This document shows positions 37,889 to 46,599 of a stretch of DNA of 64,000 nucleotides, one piece after another. Source of the DNA: Pandoraea sp. PE-S2T-3 (GTDB lineage: Bacteria; Pseudomonadota; Gammaproteobacteria; Burkholderiales; Burkholderiaceae); the NCBI RefSeq assembly GCF_002179965.1, contig NZ_NGUQ01000011.1, positions 1 through 64,000 on the forward strand. The letters run 5' to 3'. How positions within the stretch are numbered: position 1 is the stretch's first letter; every line of letters begins with the position of its first letter. Made by a program: the position numbers and the translations under genes. The notes below the pieces were generated by a model. The model was given only the letters and a program-made list of their open reading frames with translations. It searched no databases and was not told the DNA's origin.

Positions 37889-39082
37889 ATGACGGGAACG
37901 AAGACCACGCAACGCAAAACGATCGCAGTCCTGGGCGCTATTGCCGCCGCCGCAGCACTGCTCACCGCCGGCGGTGCGCATGCCGAGGTCAAGATCGGCT
38001 TCATCGGTACGCTCTCCGGCCCGGGCGGTGCGCTCGGTCAGGACCAGTACGACGCCTTCATGCTCGCCGTCGAGCAAAAGGGCGGCAAGCTGGGCGGCGT
38101 GCCGGTGCAAGTGATCAAGGAAGACGACCAGCTCAAGCCCGACGTGGGTGTGCAGGCCGCGCAGAAGCTCGTCGAGCGCGACAAGGTGTCGATCATCACC
38201 GGCGTGACGTTCTCGAACGTGATGATGGCCATTCACAAGAACGTGACCAACGCGGGTGTGGTCATGGTCGGCTCGAACGCCGGTCCGACCCCGATTGCCG
38301 GCGCCCAATGCTCGCCGAACTTCTTCTCCACCTCGTGGGACAACGACGAGTTGCATGAAGCCGGCGGTCAGCTCTCGAGCGACTTGGGCTACAAGAAGAT
38401 GTATGTCATGGCCCCGAACTATCAGGCCGGACGCGACGCCGTGAACGGCTTCAAGCGCGACTACAAGGGTCAGATCGTCGACGAGGTGTACACGCAGGTC
38501 AACCAGCCCGACTACTCGGCAGAAATCGCCCAGTTGCAGGCGGCCAAACCCGATGCCGTCTATGTCTTTTACCCGGGCGGCATGGGCGTGAACTTCGTCA
38601 AGCAATACCGTCAGGCCGGGCTGCTCGGCAAGATTCCGCTGATCTCCGTGTCGACCATCGATGGCTCGACCCTGCCTGCGCTGAAAGAACTCGCCGTGGG
38701 CGCGATTACCAGCGCGCCCTACTCGCCGGACCTCGACAACGCGCAGAACAAGCAGTTCGTCACGGCCTTCCAGAAGAAATACAACCGCGTGCCGTCGATG
38801 TACGCCGCGCAGTCGTATGACGCAGCCAACCTGATCGACTCGGCGCTCACCAAGACCAAGGGCAGCGTGGCCGATCGCGAAGCCCTGCGCGCGGCGCTCA
38901 AGCAAGCCGACTTCTCGTCCGTGCGTGGCCCGTTCAAGTTTGCCAGCAACCAGTTCCCGATCGCGCAGTTCTATCGCGTGGATGTCGTCAAGGACAGCGC
39001 CGGTGCCGCCTTCGCGACCAAGGGCCAGATCAAGATCCAGACGCGTGCCGACCTGGCCGCGCAGTGCAAGATCAAGTCGTAA
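37889..39082 (+). CDS. Branched-chain-type ABC transporter substrate-binding protein
   Basis: The 397-residue periplasmic protein has a Sec signal peptide ending in AHA (about residue 34) and begins the mature part with EVKIGFIGTLSGPGGALGQD, the usual type I binding-protein start. LivJ/LivK-like relatives often bind aromatic acids as well as amino acids. TTGGAG lies 6 bases before the second of two adjacent ATGs (37889), which is preferred. A Cys pair (AQCSPNFF and the terminal AAQCKIKS) may form a disulphide. Its position between the 3-hydroxyanthranilate genes and livHMGF suggests that it binds an aromatic precursor of that pathway. Confidence 0.92.
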   Translation: MTGTKTTQRKTIAVLGAIAAAAALLTAGGAHAEVKIGFIGTLSGPGGALGQDQYDAFMLAVEQKGGKLGGVPVQVIKEDDQLKPDVGVQAAQKLVERDKVSIITGVTFSNVMMAIHKNVTNAGVVMVGSNAGPTPIAGAQCSPNFFSTSWDNDELHEAGGQLSSDLGYKKMYVMAPNYQAGRDAVNGFKRDYKGQIVDEVYTQVNQPDYSAEIAQLQAAKPDAVYVFYPGGMGVNFVKQYRQAGLLGKIPLISVSTIDGSTLPALKELAVGAITSAPYSPDLDNAQNKQFVTAFQKKYNRVPSMYAAQSYDAANLIDSALTKTKGSVADREALRAALKQADFSSVRGPFKFASNQFPIAQFYRVDVVKDSAGAAFATKGQIKIQTRADLAAQCKIKS

Positions 39083-39241
39083 GTCTGCGTCGTATCTCGT
39101 GACACCGCCCGTGCCACATACGGGCGGACGCAAGTGCCCCGGTGCCGTTGCACCGGCGGCACTGTTCCTGCACGGCCCGCACATCTGAACGACCCGTATC
39201 CGCTGGACCAGCTGAGCATTACCTGAGCACTACGAGGGTTT

Positions 39242-40141
39242 ATGAAGCGCTACCGCAATTTCGACGAGGCCGAGCTGGACGTTGAGTACAACGCCCGCGC
39301 CACCACGCCCAACGTCCTCGACATCCTGAAGCAATACGCCGCCGATAGCGCGCACGCCCGCGCCACGGTTCCCTGCGTCCTCGACGTCGCCTACGGCGAT
39401 CATCCCGACGAGACGCTCGACATTTTCCCCGCCCCCACGCCCGGCGCGCCCGTGTTCTTCTTCGTGCACGGCGGCTACTGGCGCGCCCTGAACAAGAGCG
39501 ACTCCAGCAACATGGCGCCCGCGTTCACGCAGGCCGGAGCGACCGTCGTCACCGTCAACTACACGCTGGCCCCCGGCGCGTCGCTCGACACCATCGTCGA
39601 CCAGACCCGCCGCGCGCTCGCGTGGGTGCATCGCCATATCGGGGCCCATCATGGCGCCCCGAAACGCATTCACGTGTGCGGCAGCTCGGCGGGCGGGCAT
39701 CTCGCCGGCATGTTGCTCGCGCAGGGCTGGCATGCCAAATACGGCGTGCCGGAAGACGTGATTGCCGGGGCCGCACCGCTCTCGGGCCTGTTCGATCTCA
39801 CGCCGATTCCGTTCACGCATATCAACGAATGGATGAAGCTCAGCGCGGACGATGCCACGCGCAACAGCCCGCAGTTTCACTTGCCCGCCCACGGCTGCCC
39901 GATCGTCGTGTCGTACGGCGAGACCGAGACGGCCGAGTTCAAGCGCCAGAGCGTGGACTACCTCGCGGCATGGCGTGAGCGCGGCTTCACCGGCGAGTAC
40001 GTGCCGATGCCCGGCACCAATCACTTCGATATCGTGCTGACGCTGAACGACCCCGCCAGCCCACTTACGCAGGCCATCTTCCGTCAGATGGGATTGCTTG
40101 CCGGCGCGGGCGCAGCCACGAATCACGGGGAGGCCAAATGA
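39242..40141 (+). CDS. Alpha/beta hydrolase, arylformamidase (kynurenine formamidase)-like
   Basis: The 299-residue protein has an alpha/beta-hydrolase fold of the BNA7/arylformamidase type. The oxyanion motif is HGGYWRAL (about residues 75-82). The nucleophile elbow is CGSSAGGHLAG (Ser near 148), and late Asp and His are carried by YGETETAEFKRQS and MPGTNHFDIV. The start YRNFDEAELDVEYNAR resembles kynurenine formamidases, which also begin with a short helix-rich cap. Its stop overlaps the livH start (ATGA), so the hydrolase is translationally coupled to the importer. It may deformylate N-formylkynurenine or hydrolyse another imported ester or amide. A signal peptide is absent, so it acts in the cytoplasm. 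Confidence 0.87.
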   Translation: MKRYRNFDEAELDVEYNARATTPNVLDILKQYAADSAHARATVPCVLDVAYGDHPDETLDIFPAPTPGAPVFFFVHGGYWRALNKSDSSNMAPAFTQAGATVVTVNYTLAPGASLDTIVDQTRRALAWVHRHIGAHHGAPKRIHVCGSSAGGHLAGMLLAQGWHAKYGVPEDVIAGAAPLSGLFDLTPIPFTHINEWMKLSADDATRNSPQFHLPAHGCPIVVSYGETETAEFKRQSVDYLAAWRERGFTGEYVPMPGTNHFDIVLTLNDPASPLTQAIFRQMGLLAGAGAATNHGEAK

Positions 40142-41058
40142 GCCTCACCCTCTTCATCATGCAGTGCCTGAACGGACTGCAACTCGGGGTGCTGCTGTTC
40201 CTGATGGCGGCCGGGCTCACGCTCGTGTTCGGCATCATGAACTTCGTGAACCTCGCGCATGGCTCGCTGTACATGATGGGTGCGTTTATCGCGGCCACCG
40301 TCTACAACCATACGGGGTCGTTCGCGCTGGCCGCCATTGCGATCATTCCGGCCATGCTGATCATCGGCCTGATCGTCGAATTCGTGGCGCTCAAGACGCT
40401 GTATGACCGCGATCACCTCGATCAGGTGCTCGCCACGTTCGGTCTGATCCTGTTCTTCAACGAACTGGCGCGCATGATCTGGGGCCCGTCGCCCTATTAC
40501 ATGGAAGTGCCCGAGTGGCTGGGCGGCACCGTCGATCTGTTCGGCCTGCAATACCCGGCGTATCGCTTCCTCATCATTCTCGTGGGGCTGGCCGTCGCGC
40601 TCGGCTGCTATCTGCTGATTCACCGCACGCGCATCGGCATGCTGATTCGTGCCGGGGCGACGCACCGGCAGATGGTCGGCGCGCTCGGCGTGAATATCGT
40701 GCTGCTCAACTCGCTGCTGTTCGGGCTGGGTGCGATTCTCGCGGGCATCGCCGGATTGATGGCGGGCCCGATTCTCTCAGTGCAACCGGGGATGGGTGAG
40801 CCGATTCTGATTCTCACGATGGTGGTGATCGTGATCGGCGGCATCGGGTCGGTACGCGGCGCGTTTCTCGCGGCGCTCATCGTCGGGGTGGTCGATACGG
40901 TCGGCCGCACGGCATTGCCCACGCTGCTTCGCAGTCTGATGGAGCGCAGCACGGCGGACACCGCCGGCCCCGCGCTCGCTTCGATGCTCATCTACCTTGT
41001 CATGGCCGCGGTACTCGCGGTTCGTCCGCAAGGCCTGTTCCCGGTCAAACACGGTTGA
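40138..41058 (+). CDS. livH: Branched-chain-type ABC transporter permease LivH
   Basis: The 306-residue inner-membrane permease has about eight helices. It begins QCLNGLQLGVLLFLMAAGLTLVFG with IMNFVNLAHGSLYMMG, the LivH signature. VVIGGIGSVRGAFLAALIVG near residue 230 is the conserved late block. GGGGAGG lies upstream, and the start overlaps the hydrolase stop. It pairs with LivM (2-base gap) to form the membrane channel of the aromatic-locus importer. Confidence 0.93.
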   Translation: MSLTLFIMQCLNGLQLGVLLFLMAAGLTLVFGIMNFVNLAHGSLYMMGAFIAATVYNHTGSFALAAIAIIPAMLIIGLIVEFVALKTLYDRDHLDQVLATFGLILFFNELARMIWGPSPYYMEVPEWLGGTVDLFGLQYPAYRFLIILVGLAVALGCYLLIHRTRIGMLIRAGATHRQMVGALGVNIVLLNSLLFGLGAILAGIAGLMAGPILSVQPGMGEPILILTMVVIVIGGIGSVRGAFLAALIVGVVDTVGRTALPTLLRSLMERSTADTAGPALASMLIYLVMAAVLAVRPQGLFPVKHG

Positions 41059-41060
41059 CG

Positions 41061-42041
41061 ATGGAAATGAAACTGAATCTTCGCACCGCCGTGCCGCTGC
41101 TGTTGCTGGCCTTTCTGGCGCTGGTGCCCATTTACGCGACGGCCGTGCAACAGCCGTTCTATCTCACCCTCTTCGGCCGCATCGTGGTGTTCGCCATCGC
41201 CGCCGTCTCGCTCGATCTGATTCTTGGGTACGGCGGCATGGTCAGCTTCGGCCATGCGCTCTATCTGGGGCTCGGCGCTTATGTGGTCGGTATCCTGAGT
41301 TTTCACGGCATCGACAACGGCTTCGTGCATCTGGGCGTGACGCTGCTGGTGTGCGCCCTCGTCGGTGCCCTCACCGGCCTGCTCTCGCTGCGCACGACCG
41401 GTATCGCGTTCATCATGATTACGCTCGCCTTCGCGCAGATGTTTTACTTCCTGGCCGTGGGCCTGAAGCAGTACGGCGGCGACGACGGCCTGCCGGTCGC
41501 CGCAGCCAGCCGCTTCGGTAATGTGTCGCTCGATAACCCGACGGTGCTGTATTACGTGGCCTTCGCCGTGCTTTGCCTGTGTGTGTGGGCAGGCCGCCGG
41601 CTGGTCGACGCACGCTTCGGCATGGTCATTCGCGGCAGCCGCCAGAACGACCGCCGCATGCGCGCGCTGGGTTATCCGACGCTGCGCTACAAGCTCGTGG
41701 CCTACATCATCAGCGCGATGGTGTGCGGCGTGGCCGGCATGCTTTACGCCAACCTCACTCACTTCGTCTCGCCCGCCTACATGGCGTGGACGGCGTCGGG
41801 CGAACTGATCGTGATGGTCGTGCTGGGCGGGCTCGGCTCGTTCTTCGGCCCGGTGCTCGGCAGCACTGCCATGCTGCTCATCGAAGAAGGCCTGAAAGGA
41901 CTGACCGAGCACTGGATGATCATCTTCGGCCCGCTGATCGTGATCTCGGTGCTGGTCTCGCGACGCGGCCTGTATGGCTTGCTCGGTGACCTGCAAGTAC
42001 GCCTGACACGCCGCGCACGCGCGGTGGAGGGCAAAGCATGA
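41061..42041 (+). CDS. livM: Branched-chain-type ABC transporter permease LivM
   Basis: The 326-residue permease carries the LivM pattern AAVSLDLILGYGGMVSFGHALYLG (given in part: LDLILGYGG and SFGHALYLG) and the late VVLGGLGSFFGPVLGS, which contacts the ATPases. Helix content is about nine. The ATG at 41061 follows the livH stop by 2 bases; another ATG two codons later is possible. The stop overlaps livG by ATGA, indicating coupled translation. Confidence 0.93.
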   Translation: MEMKLNLRTAVPLLLLAFLALVPIYATAVQQPFYLTLFGRIVVFAIAAVSLDLILGYGGMVSFGHALYLGLGAYVVGILSFHGIDNGFVHLGVTLLVCALVGALTGLLSLRTTGIAFIMITLAFAQMFYFLAVGLKQYGGDDGLPVAAASRFGNVSLDNPTVLYYVAFAVLCLCVWAGRRLVDARFGMVIRGSRQNDRRMRALGYPTLRYKLVAYIISAMVCGVAGMLYANLTHFVSPAYMAWTASGELIVMVVLGGLGSFFGPVLGSTAMLLIEEGLKGLTEHWMIIFGPLIVISVLVSRRGLYGLLGDLQVRLTRRARAVEGKA

Positions 42042-42808
42042 GCCTGCTCAAAGTCGACCAACTGGTCAAACGCTACGGCGGACTCACCGCCACCGATCAT
42101 TTCTGTCTGGACGTTGCCCCCGGCGAGCTGCACGCCATCATCGGACCGAACGGTGCCGGCAAGAGCACGCTCATCGGCCAGTTGGCCGGGGAGTTGCGCT
42201 CCGACGAAGGGTCGATCCATTTCGACGGACGCGACATCACCGGCATGCCGATCGAGCAACGCGCACGCGCCGGTCTCGCCCGTTCGTATCAGATCACCTC
42301 GGTGTTTCGCGAATTCACCGCGCTCGAGAACGTGCTGGTCGCCGTGCAGGCGATGCAGGGGCACAGCTTCGGGTTCTGGCGTCCGGCGATTCGTCAGGCG
42401 TCGCTCGTCGAACCCGCACGCGAGATTCTGGCGCGCACCGGGCTGGCGGCACGCATGAATGTCCCGGCATCCGCTCTCGCCCACGGCGAGCATCGGCAAC
42501 TTGAACTGGCCATGGCGTTGGCCGGGCAACCGCGACTACTGCTGCTGGACGAACCGATGGCGGGGATGTCGCAAGCCGAATCGGAGCAGATGACGCATCT
42601 GCTCGCCGAACTCAAGGGCGACTACGGCATCGTGCTCGTCGAACACGATATGGACGCCGTCTTCGCACTGGCCGATCGCATCACGGTGCTGGTCTACGGC
42701 CGCGCGATTGCCTGCGGCGACGCCGACACGATCCGCAACGATGCGGGCGTGCGCGAAGCCTATCTCGGGGACGAAACCCGCAACGAAATGCTGGGAGCGA
42801 CGGCATGA
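42038..42808 (+). CDS. livG: Branched-chain-type ABC transporter ATP-binding protein LivG
   Basis: The 256-residue ATPase has Walker A GPNGAGKST (about residues 38-46), Walker B LLLLDEPMAGMSQAE and the H-loop VEHDMDAVF. The signature region reads LAHGEHRQLELAMAL rather than the usual LSYGQQR or LSGGQ, a divergent but recognisable C-loop. Length and the C-terminal VREAYLGDE are typical of LivG. GGAGG precedes its ATG, which overlaps the livM stop. It works with LivF on the LivHM channel. Confidence 0.93.
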   Translation: MSLLKVDQLVKRYGGLTATDHFCLDVAPGELHAIIGPNGAGKSTLIGQLAGELRSDEGSIHFDGRDITGMPIEQRARAGLARSYQITSVFREFTALENVLVAVQAMQGHSFGFWRPAIRQASLVEPAREILARTGLAARMNVPASALAHGEHRQLELAMALAGQPRLLLLDEPMAGMSQAESEQMTHLLAELKGDYGIVLVEHDMDAVFALADRITVLVYGRAIACGDADTIRNDAGVREAYLGDETRNEMLGATA

Positions 42809-43515
42809 GCACTCTGTTGTCTTTGGCCGGCGTCGAGTCGTATTACGGAGCGAGTCAGGCACTGTTCGGCATGCAGCTCGATATCGAGCGCGGCGCGTTC
42901 GTCACGCTGCTCGGGCGCAACGGGATGGGCAAGTCGACCACGGTGAAGTCGATCACCGGTCTCATGCGCCCAGCCCGGGGCGAGATCGTTTTCGACGGCC
43001 TGCCGATTCACGCGAGCCCGTCGCATCGCATTGCCCGCGCCGGTATGGGACTCGTGCCCGAAGGCCGTCAGATCTTCCCGACGCTGACCGTGCGCGAAAA
43101 TCTCGTGGCAACGGCGGGCAATCGTCACGGGGCCAGCTCGCCGTGGACGCTCGCGCGCATCTACGAACTGTTCCCTCGCCTGCGCGAACGCGAGAGAAAT
43201 CTCGGCAGCAATCTCTCGGGCGGTGAGCAGCAGATGCTCGCGATTGGGCGCGCGCTGATGACGAATCCGAAATTGCTCATTCTCGACGAGGCGACGGAAG
43301 GCCTCGCGCCGCTCATTCGCGGTGAAATCTGGCAATGCCTCAAGCAACTCAAAGGCAGCGGTCTGTCGATTCTCTGTATTGATAAGAATCTGGCACCGAT
43401 GCTGGAGCTGGGCGATCGTCACTACATCGTCGACAAAGGCCGTGTGGCGTGGCAGGGCGACTCCGCCGGACTGCGTCGCGATATGACCCAGTTGCAGACC
43501 TATCTCGGCGTGTGA
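42805..43515 (+). CDS. livF: Branched-chain-type ABC transporter ATP-binding protein LivF
   Basis: The 236-residue ATPase has Walker A GRNGMGKST (about residues 37-45), the LivF-type GLVPEGRQIFPTLTVREN, signature LSGGEQQMLAIGRAL, and Walker B LLILDEATEGLAPLI. The usual H-loop His is replaced by Lys in LCIDKNLAPML (normally VEQN), as is common in LivF proteins where this position varies. It overlaps livG by ATGA and is the last gene of the importer unit. Confidence 0.93.
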   Translation: MSTLLSLAGVESYYGASQALFGMQLDIERGAFVTLLGRNGMGKSTTVKSITGLMRPARGEIVFDGLPIHASPSHRIARAGMGLVPEGRQIFPTLTVRENLVATAGNRHGASSPWTLARIYELFPRLRERERNLGSNLSGGEQQMLAIGRALMTNPKLLILDEATEGLAPLIRGEIWQCLKQLKGSGLSILCIDKNLAPMLELGDRHYIVDKGRVAWQGDSAGLRRDMTQLQTYLGV

Positions 43516-43572
43516 GCACGCGCTGAAGGGGCGGGTTGCGGCCATGTGCCGCGCCCGCGCACCCACTCTGCG

Positions 43573-43595
43573 GCACTCAGGCATCACCTGAGTGC
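43573..43595. other. Perfect hairpin downstream of livF
   Basis: GCACTCAGG (43573-43581) pairs perfectly with CCTGAGTGC (43587-43595) around CATCA. No T run follows, so it is not a standard terminator. It may stabilise the liv transcript end or act in the leader of the next gene. The rest of 43516-43766 shows no gene. Confidence 0.5.
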
Positions 43596-43766
43596 GTAGT
43601 ACTCGATAGGTGTCAGACGCGAAAACCACGAGAGTTTTGTGAAAGCACCCGAGCGGACGTTGTGTTGCAATCAGTCCCGCTTGATTGACTTCACAAGCCT
43701 GGCGCGACTCACATCATCCGCGCACGCTCTCCACTTAACTTTCACCCACTGACACCGGGCAGGACT

Positions 43767-44126
43767 ATGGCTTACTCGAATACGCCTTCCAATCCGTTCC
43801 GCTGGCTGCTCACGCAGGACACCGGCGCGCCACCGCCCACCGAGCCGACGCACGTCAATAGCGGACTCCCTGCGGACTTGCCGCTCAACATCAAAGAATT
43901 ACCGCGTACCCCGTTACCCAAGCTGGAAGTGTTTCCCGAAGAACTGCTCGCCTTGCGCAAGCATCTGGGCATGTCGCGCAATGTCTTTGCGCATTACTTG
44001 CGGACCAATCCGCGCACGCTGGAAAACTGGGAACAAGGCCGTGCGCGGCCGAATGCTCAGGCAGTGTGCCTGATCCGGCTCGTGCAACAGAATCCGGGGC
44101 TCGTCTCGGCGCTCGCCGGACTCTGA
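43767..44126 (+). CDS. XRE/HTH-domain protein, antitoxin-like orphan
   Basis: The 119-residue protein has a Pro-rich N-terminal half (GAPPPTEPTHVNSGLPADLP) and a C-terminal helix-turn-helix: ELLALRKHLGMSRNVFAHYL, then RTNPRTLENWEQGRARPNAQ (about residues 59-99). This HTH resembles that of MqsA/HigA-type antitoxins and small XRE regulators. AGGA precedes the ATG. No toxin-sized gene lies within 250 bases on either side, so it is either a stand-alone regulator of the preceding locus or an orphan antitoxin. It is transcribed in the same direction as the liv genes. Confidence 0.8.
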   Translation: MAYSNTPSNPFRWLLTQDTGAPPPTEPTHVNSGLPADLPLNIKELPRTPLPKLEVFPEELLALRKHLGMSRNVFAHYLRTNPRTLENWEQGRARPNAQAVCLIRLVQQNPGLVSALAGL

Positions 44127-44185
44127 GGGCGGGTATCTTCGCTGTAGTGGTTGTGTAGCGTCTGCGTCCATGCAGATGCCGGGGG

Positions 44186-44220
44186 CGGCGGTCGGCGGTC
44201 GGCGGTCGGCGGTCGGCGGT
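44186..44220. repeat. Tandem repeat, five copies of CGGCGGT
   Basis: Five perfect contiguous copies of the 7-mer CGGCGGT occupy the short space between the XRE gene and the convergent LysR gene. There is no coding role. The copy number may vary between strains. Confidence 0.9.
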
Positions 44221-44292
44221 CAGTGACTGTCGATGCGCCGCCCGCTGTCTCTTTCCCCGTCCCCCGCCTTCCTCACCTTCCCCTCGCTTGGC

Positions 44293-45249
44293 TCAGGGCT
44301 TCAGACCGCACGCCTCGCGCAGACACACCACAAAGCGCTCACACGCCGGGCTCGGCTGCTTGTCCGAGCGCAGCGAATAGCCTACGTCGCCAAAGCTGCC
44401 CGATACCGTATCGGCCAATACCCGCAGCAGGCCAGAGTCGACAAACGGTTTCGCCGCCGCACGCGGCATCAACGCCACCCGTGGCGATTCGAGCATCAAA
44501 CCGATATTGGTCAGGATCGACAGCGACTCGACGACATCGTCGGGCAGCAACAGCCCGGCATCGTGAAAGAGGCGCTCGGCGGCCAGTCGCGACGGCGACT
44601 CGGGCACCGGCAGAATCCATGACCCTTCGCGTAGTTGCGCCAGCGGCACCCGCGCGGCCGAGTCGGCCCAGTGACGAATGCCACCGACCACGCAGAGCGA
44701 TTCGTTGAAGAGAATTTCGTGTGTCAACGCAAAGGCATTGGCGACCGGCAGCGCCCGCTCGGGCAATCGGCCAACGACAATGTCGAGATCGCCGCTCGCC
44801 AACGCCGGGAACAGTTGCGCCGTGGTCGCCTCGCGCACCGTCACCAGCACGCCGGGCGCCCGTGACTTGAGCATGGCGATCGTGCGCGGCAGCAAGTCGG
44901 CCGACGCCGAAATCAGCGTGCCCACGATCACATGCCCGCTGGTACCCGCGCTGAACGCATTGACTTCATCGGTGAGGTATCGCAACTCGGCCATCAGCGA
45001 CTTGACGCGATGACCGAGCAACTCGCCCAGCTCCGTCGGCTGCATGCCCCGGTTGCTGCGCACGAACAGCGGCCCTTCGAAGCAGGCCTCCAGCTCGTGC
45101 ACGATCTTGCTCACCGCAGGTTGCGTAAGGCCCGTCTCGTTGGCGGCACGCACCAGCGAGCCCGTCTCGAGCACACGATCGAATACCTGAAGTTGATGGA
45201 ACTTGAGCTTTCGCCCGAGGTTGAGGGCAGTCCAGGGCAATGAACGCAT
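44293..45249 (-). CDS. LysR-family transcriptional regulator (GbpR/PcaQ-like)
   Basis: The 318-residue regulator has the HTH FHQLQVFDRVLETGSLVRAA followed by TGLTQPAVSKIVHELEACF (about residues 17-55) and a long effector domain. RSNRGMQPTELGELLGHR after the HTH is common in the GbpR/PcaQ/CbbR-like subgroup. It begins 11 bases after the TetR gene on the same strand, so the two regulators are likely co-transcribed. Target genes are unclear; the 3-hydroxyanthranilate/liv locus lies on its other side and is transcribed convergently. Confidence 0.9.
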   Translation of the reverse strand: MRSLPWTALNLGRKLKFHQLQVFDRVLETGSLVRAANETGLTQPAVSKIVHELEACFEGPLFVRSNRGMQPTELGELLGHRVKSLMAELRYLTDEVNAFSAGTSGHVIVGTLISASADLLPRTIAMLKSRAPGVLVTVREATTAQLFPALASGDLDIVVGRLPERALPVANAFALTHEILFNESLCVVGGIRHWADSAARVPLAQLREGSWILPVPESPSRLAAERLFHDAGLLLPDDVVESLSILTNIGLMLESPRVALMPRAAAKPFVDSGLLRVLADTVSGSFGDVGYSLRSDKQPSPACERFVVCLREACGLKP

Positions 45250-45260
45250 CGGGATCCTGT

Positions 45261-45905
45261 TCAGGCCGCGGCCGCCGAGGGCGGCGCACCCGGCCCGGCC
45301 CCCTGCGGCACCGGTGTCGGGTCGGCAGGCTCAGCCGACAGGAAGGCAGTGACGAACTCTTCGAGCATCGCCACATCCGGCAGGGATGACGGGTTGACGT
45401 GATGATTCACGAGGCAGCCGTCGAACGTCAGCACCAGCATGTCGACCAGACGCGCGCGCCGTACGCTGTCACGCGCGAGGCTCGGCGCACTGGCGGCCAG
45501 CATGGCCGAGAGCCGCTCGCGAAACCACTGCAACAGTGTCGGATCGTACGGATCGCCCGGGGTCACCGTGGCCAGCGCCTGCACCAGGTTGTGCGAGAAG
45601 CCGTTGTCGAGCCGGGGCGTCTCCACCAGCAGGCCGCTGAGCAGGCTGCGCATGCGCGCGTGGGCACCGTGGGCGGCAAGCACTTCGGCTTCGAGCGTGG
45701 CAATGCGTGCCTTGAACCAGCGCTCGTAGACGCAGAAGAAGACTTGCAGCTTCGCAGTGAAGTAGCTGTAAATGTTCGCGTGCGAAATACCCGCGCGCTT
45801 GGCGATCTGCACCATGGTCGTTTCGACATACCCTTTCTCGAGAAAAAGGGCGTGCGACGCTTCGAGGATGGCCAGACGAATGTCTTCTTTCTTGACTTGT
45901 GGCAT
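45261..45905 (-). CDS. TetR-family transcriptional regulator
   Basis: The 214-residue protein starts with a TetR HTH: DIRLAILEASHALFLEKGYV, then VQIAKRAGISHANIYSYFTAK (in part; about residues 8-53). The C-terminal ligand domain has LLVETPRLDNGFSHNLVQAL and ends with a Pro/Ala tail. It lies first in a two-regulator unit with the LysR gene. A 13-base dyad at 45954-45966, 49 bases before its start, is a likely autoregulatory operator. The ligand is unknown. Confidence 0.9.
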   Translation of the reverse strand: MPQVKKEDIRLAILEASHALFLEKGYVETTMVQIAKRAGISHANIYSYFTAKLQVFFCVYERWFKARIATLEAEVLAAHGAHARMRSLLSGLLVETPRLDNGFSHNLVQALATVTPGDPYDPTLLQWFRERLSAMLAASAPSLARDSVRRARLVDMLVLTFDGCLVNHHVNPSSLPDVAMLEEFVTAFLSAEPADPTPVPQGAGPGAPPSAAAA

Positions 45906-45953
45906 GAGTAAGCCTGCGCGGGTAGGCCACGCACCTCAATCGAAATTTCTCAA

Positions 45954-45966
45954 CCTCACGCTGAGG
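45954..45966. promoter_or_regulatory. Dyad operator candidate upstream of tetR
   Basis: CCTCACGCTGAGG has perfect 5-base arms around CGC and lies 49 bases before the tetR start. Its size and symmetry fit TetR-family sites. Confidence 0.45.
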
Positions 45967-46506
45967 TCAATACCGAACGTCAGCGGGGGTAGTATGCCAG
46001 CGCTCACGCAGCTTGCGGCGAAAACTAAGCGCAAACACTCCCCCGGACTTTCCCGGTATTCCAACGCATACAACGCGGTTTACGATGACAGACATCGCGT
46101 TATGCGCCGGATTACCGCGCATTACGCGCATACCCCATTCCCTCGAAAATCGACAGAAAATGGGCCGCTATACGAAGGCTGGCGCGCCTCATTTCCGACG
46201 AAAAAAGCGCTGCGCCGCGTGTGGCGTCAACGGCGGCACGCCTTTATCCGCAAGCCACGGCGGCGACGCTGTCGTGGGACTTATCTGATGTTTTGGCGCG
46301 CATGCGCGCAGCCCGCGGCATCGTCCTTAGCATGAGGACTTTCCGCTTGCCGCCGTGCCTCCGGGAAACCTTCGTGTGAGCCGTCACAAGTTCGGCATTC
46401 TCATTTTTCAATCGGCATTTTCCGAGCGTGAATCGATGGGCAGTCAGTGAGCTGACGGGAAACGGTCGCCGTCATATACGACGTGATACGCGATGCCATG
46501 CACCAC

Positions 46507-46536
46507 GCCGGATCACGCCGGATCAAGCCGGATCAC
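46507..46536. repeat. Three tandem 10-mers (GCCGGATCAM)
   Basis: Three contiguous copies of GCCGGATCAC, the middle one ending in AA, precede the MFS start by about 60 bases. They would be translated only if an upstream in-frame start were used. Confidence 0.75.
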
Positions 46537-46599
46537 GGCGCATCGCACTTTTGCCGTCTGACACGAAGCCAAGCCCCGGATGAGTCCGCGCCGCTCATC

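Larger units (their letters stand above)
45906..46599. other. Long intergenic region between divergent tetR and MFS genes
   Basis: This stretch of nearly 700 bases contains no convincing gene; the short open frames lack homology-like features. CCTCACGCTGAGG (45954-45966) is a perfect dyad near tetR. Three tandem copies of a 10-mer (GCCGGATCAC, GCCGGATCAA, GCCGGATCAC) lie at 46507-46536. The centre (46060-46330) has many C, G and A-rich short repeats such as GCGCATTACGCGCAT but no stable RNA that I recognise. Confidence 0.6.

Noticed and set aside
44186-44220. Possible CRISPR or regulatory repeat array
   Set aside because: The units are 7 bases and contiguous with no spacers, so this is a simple tandem repeat.
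46013-46288. 91-codon frame in the gap before the MFS gene
   Set aside because: No ribosome site, no motif, and the composition is Arg/Gly/His-rich like a chance frame.
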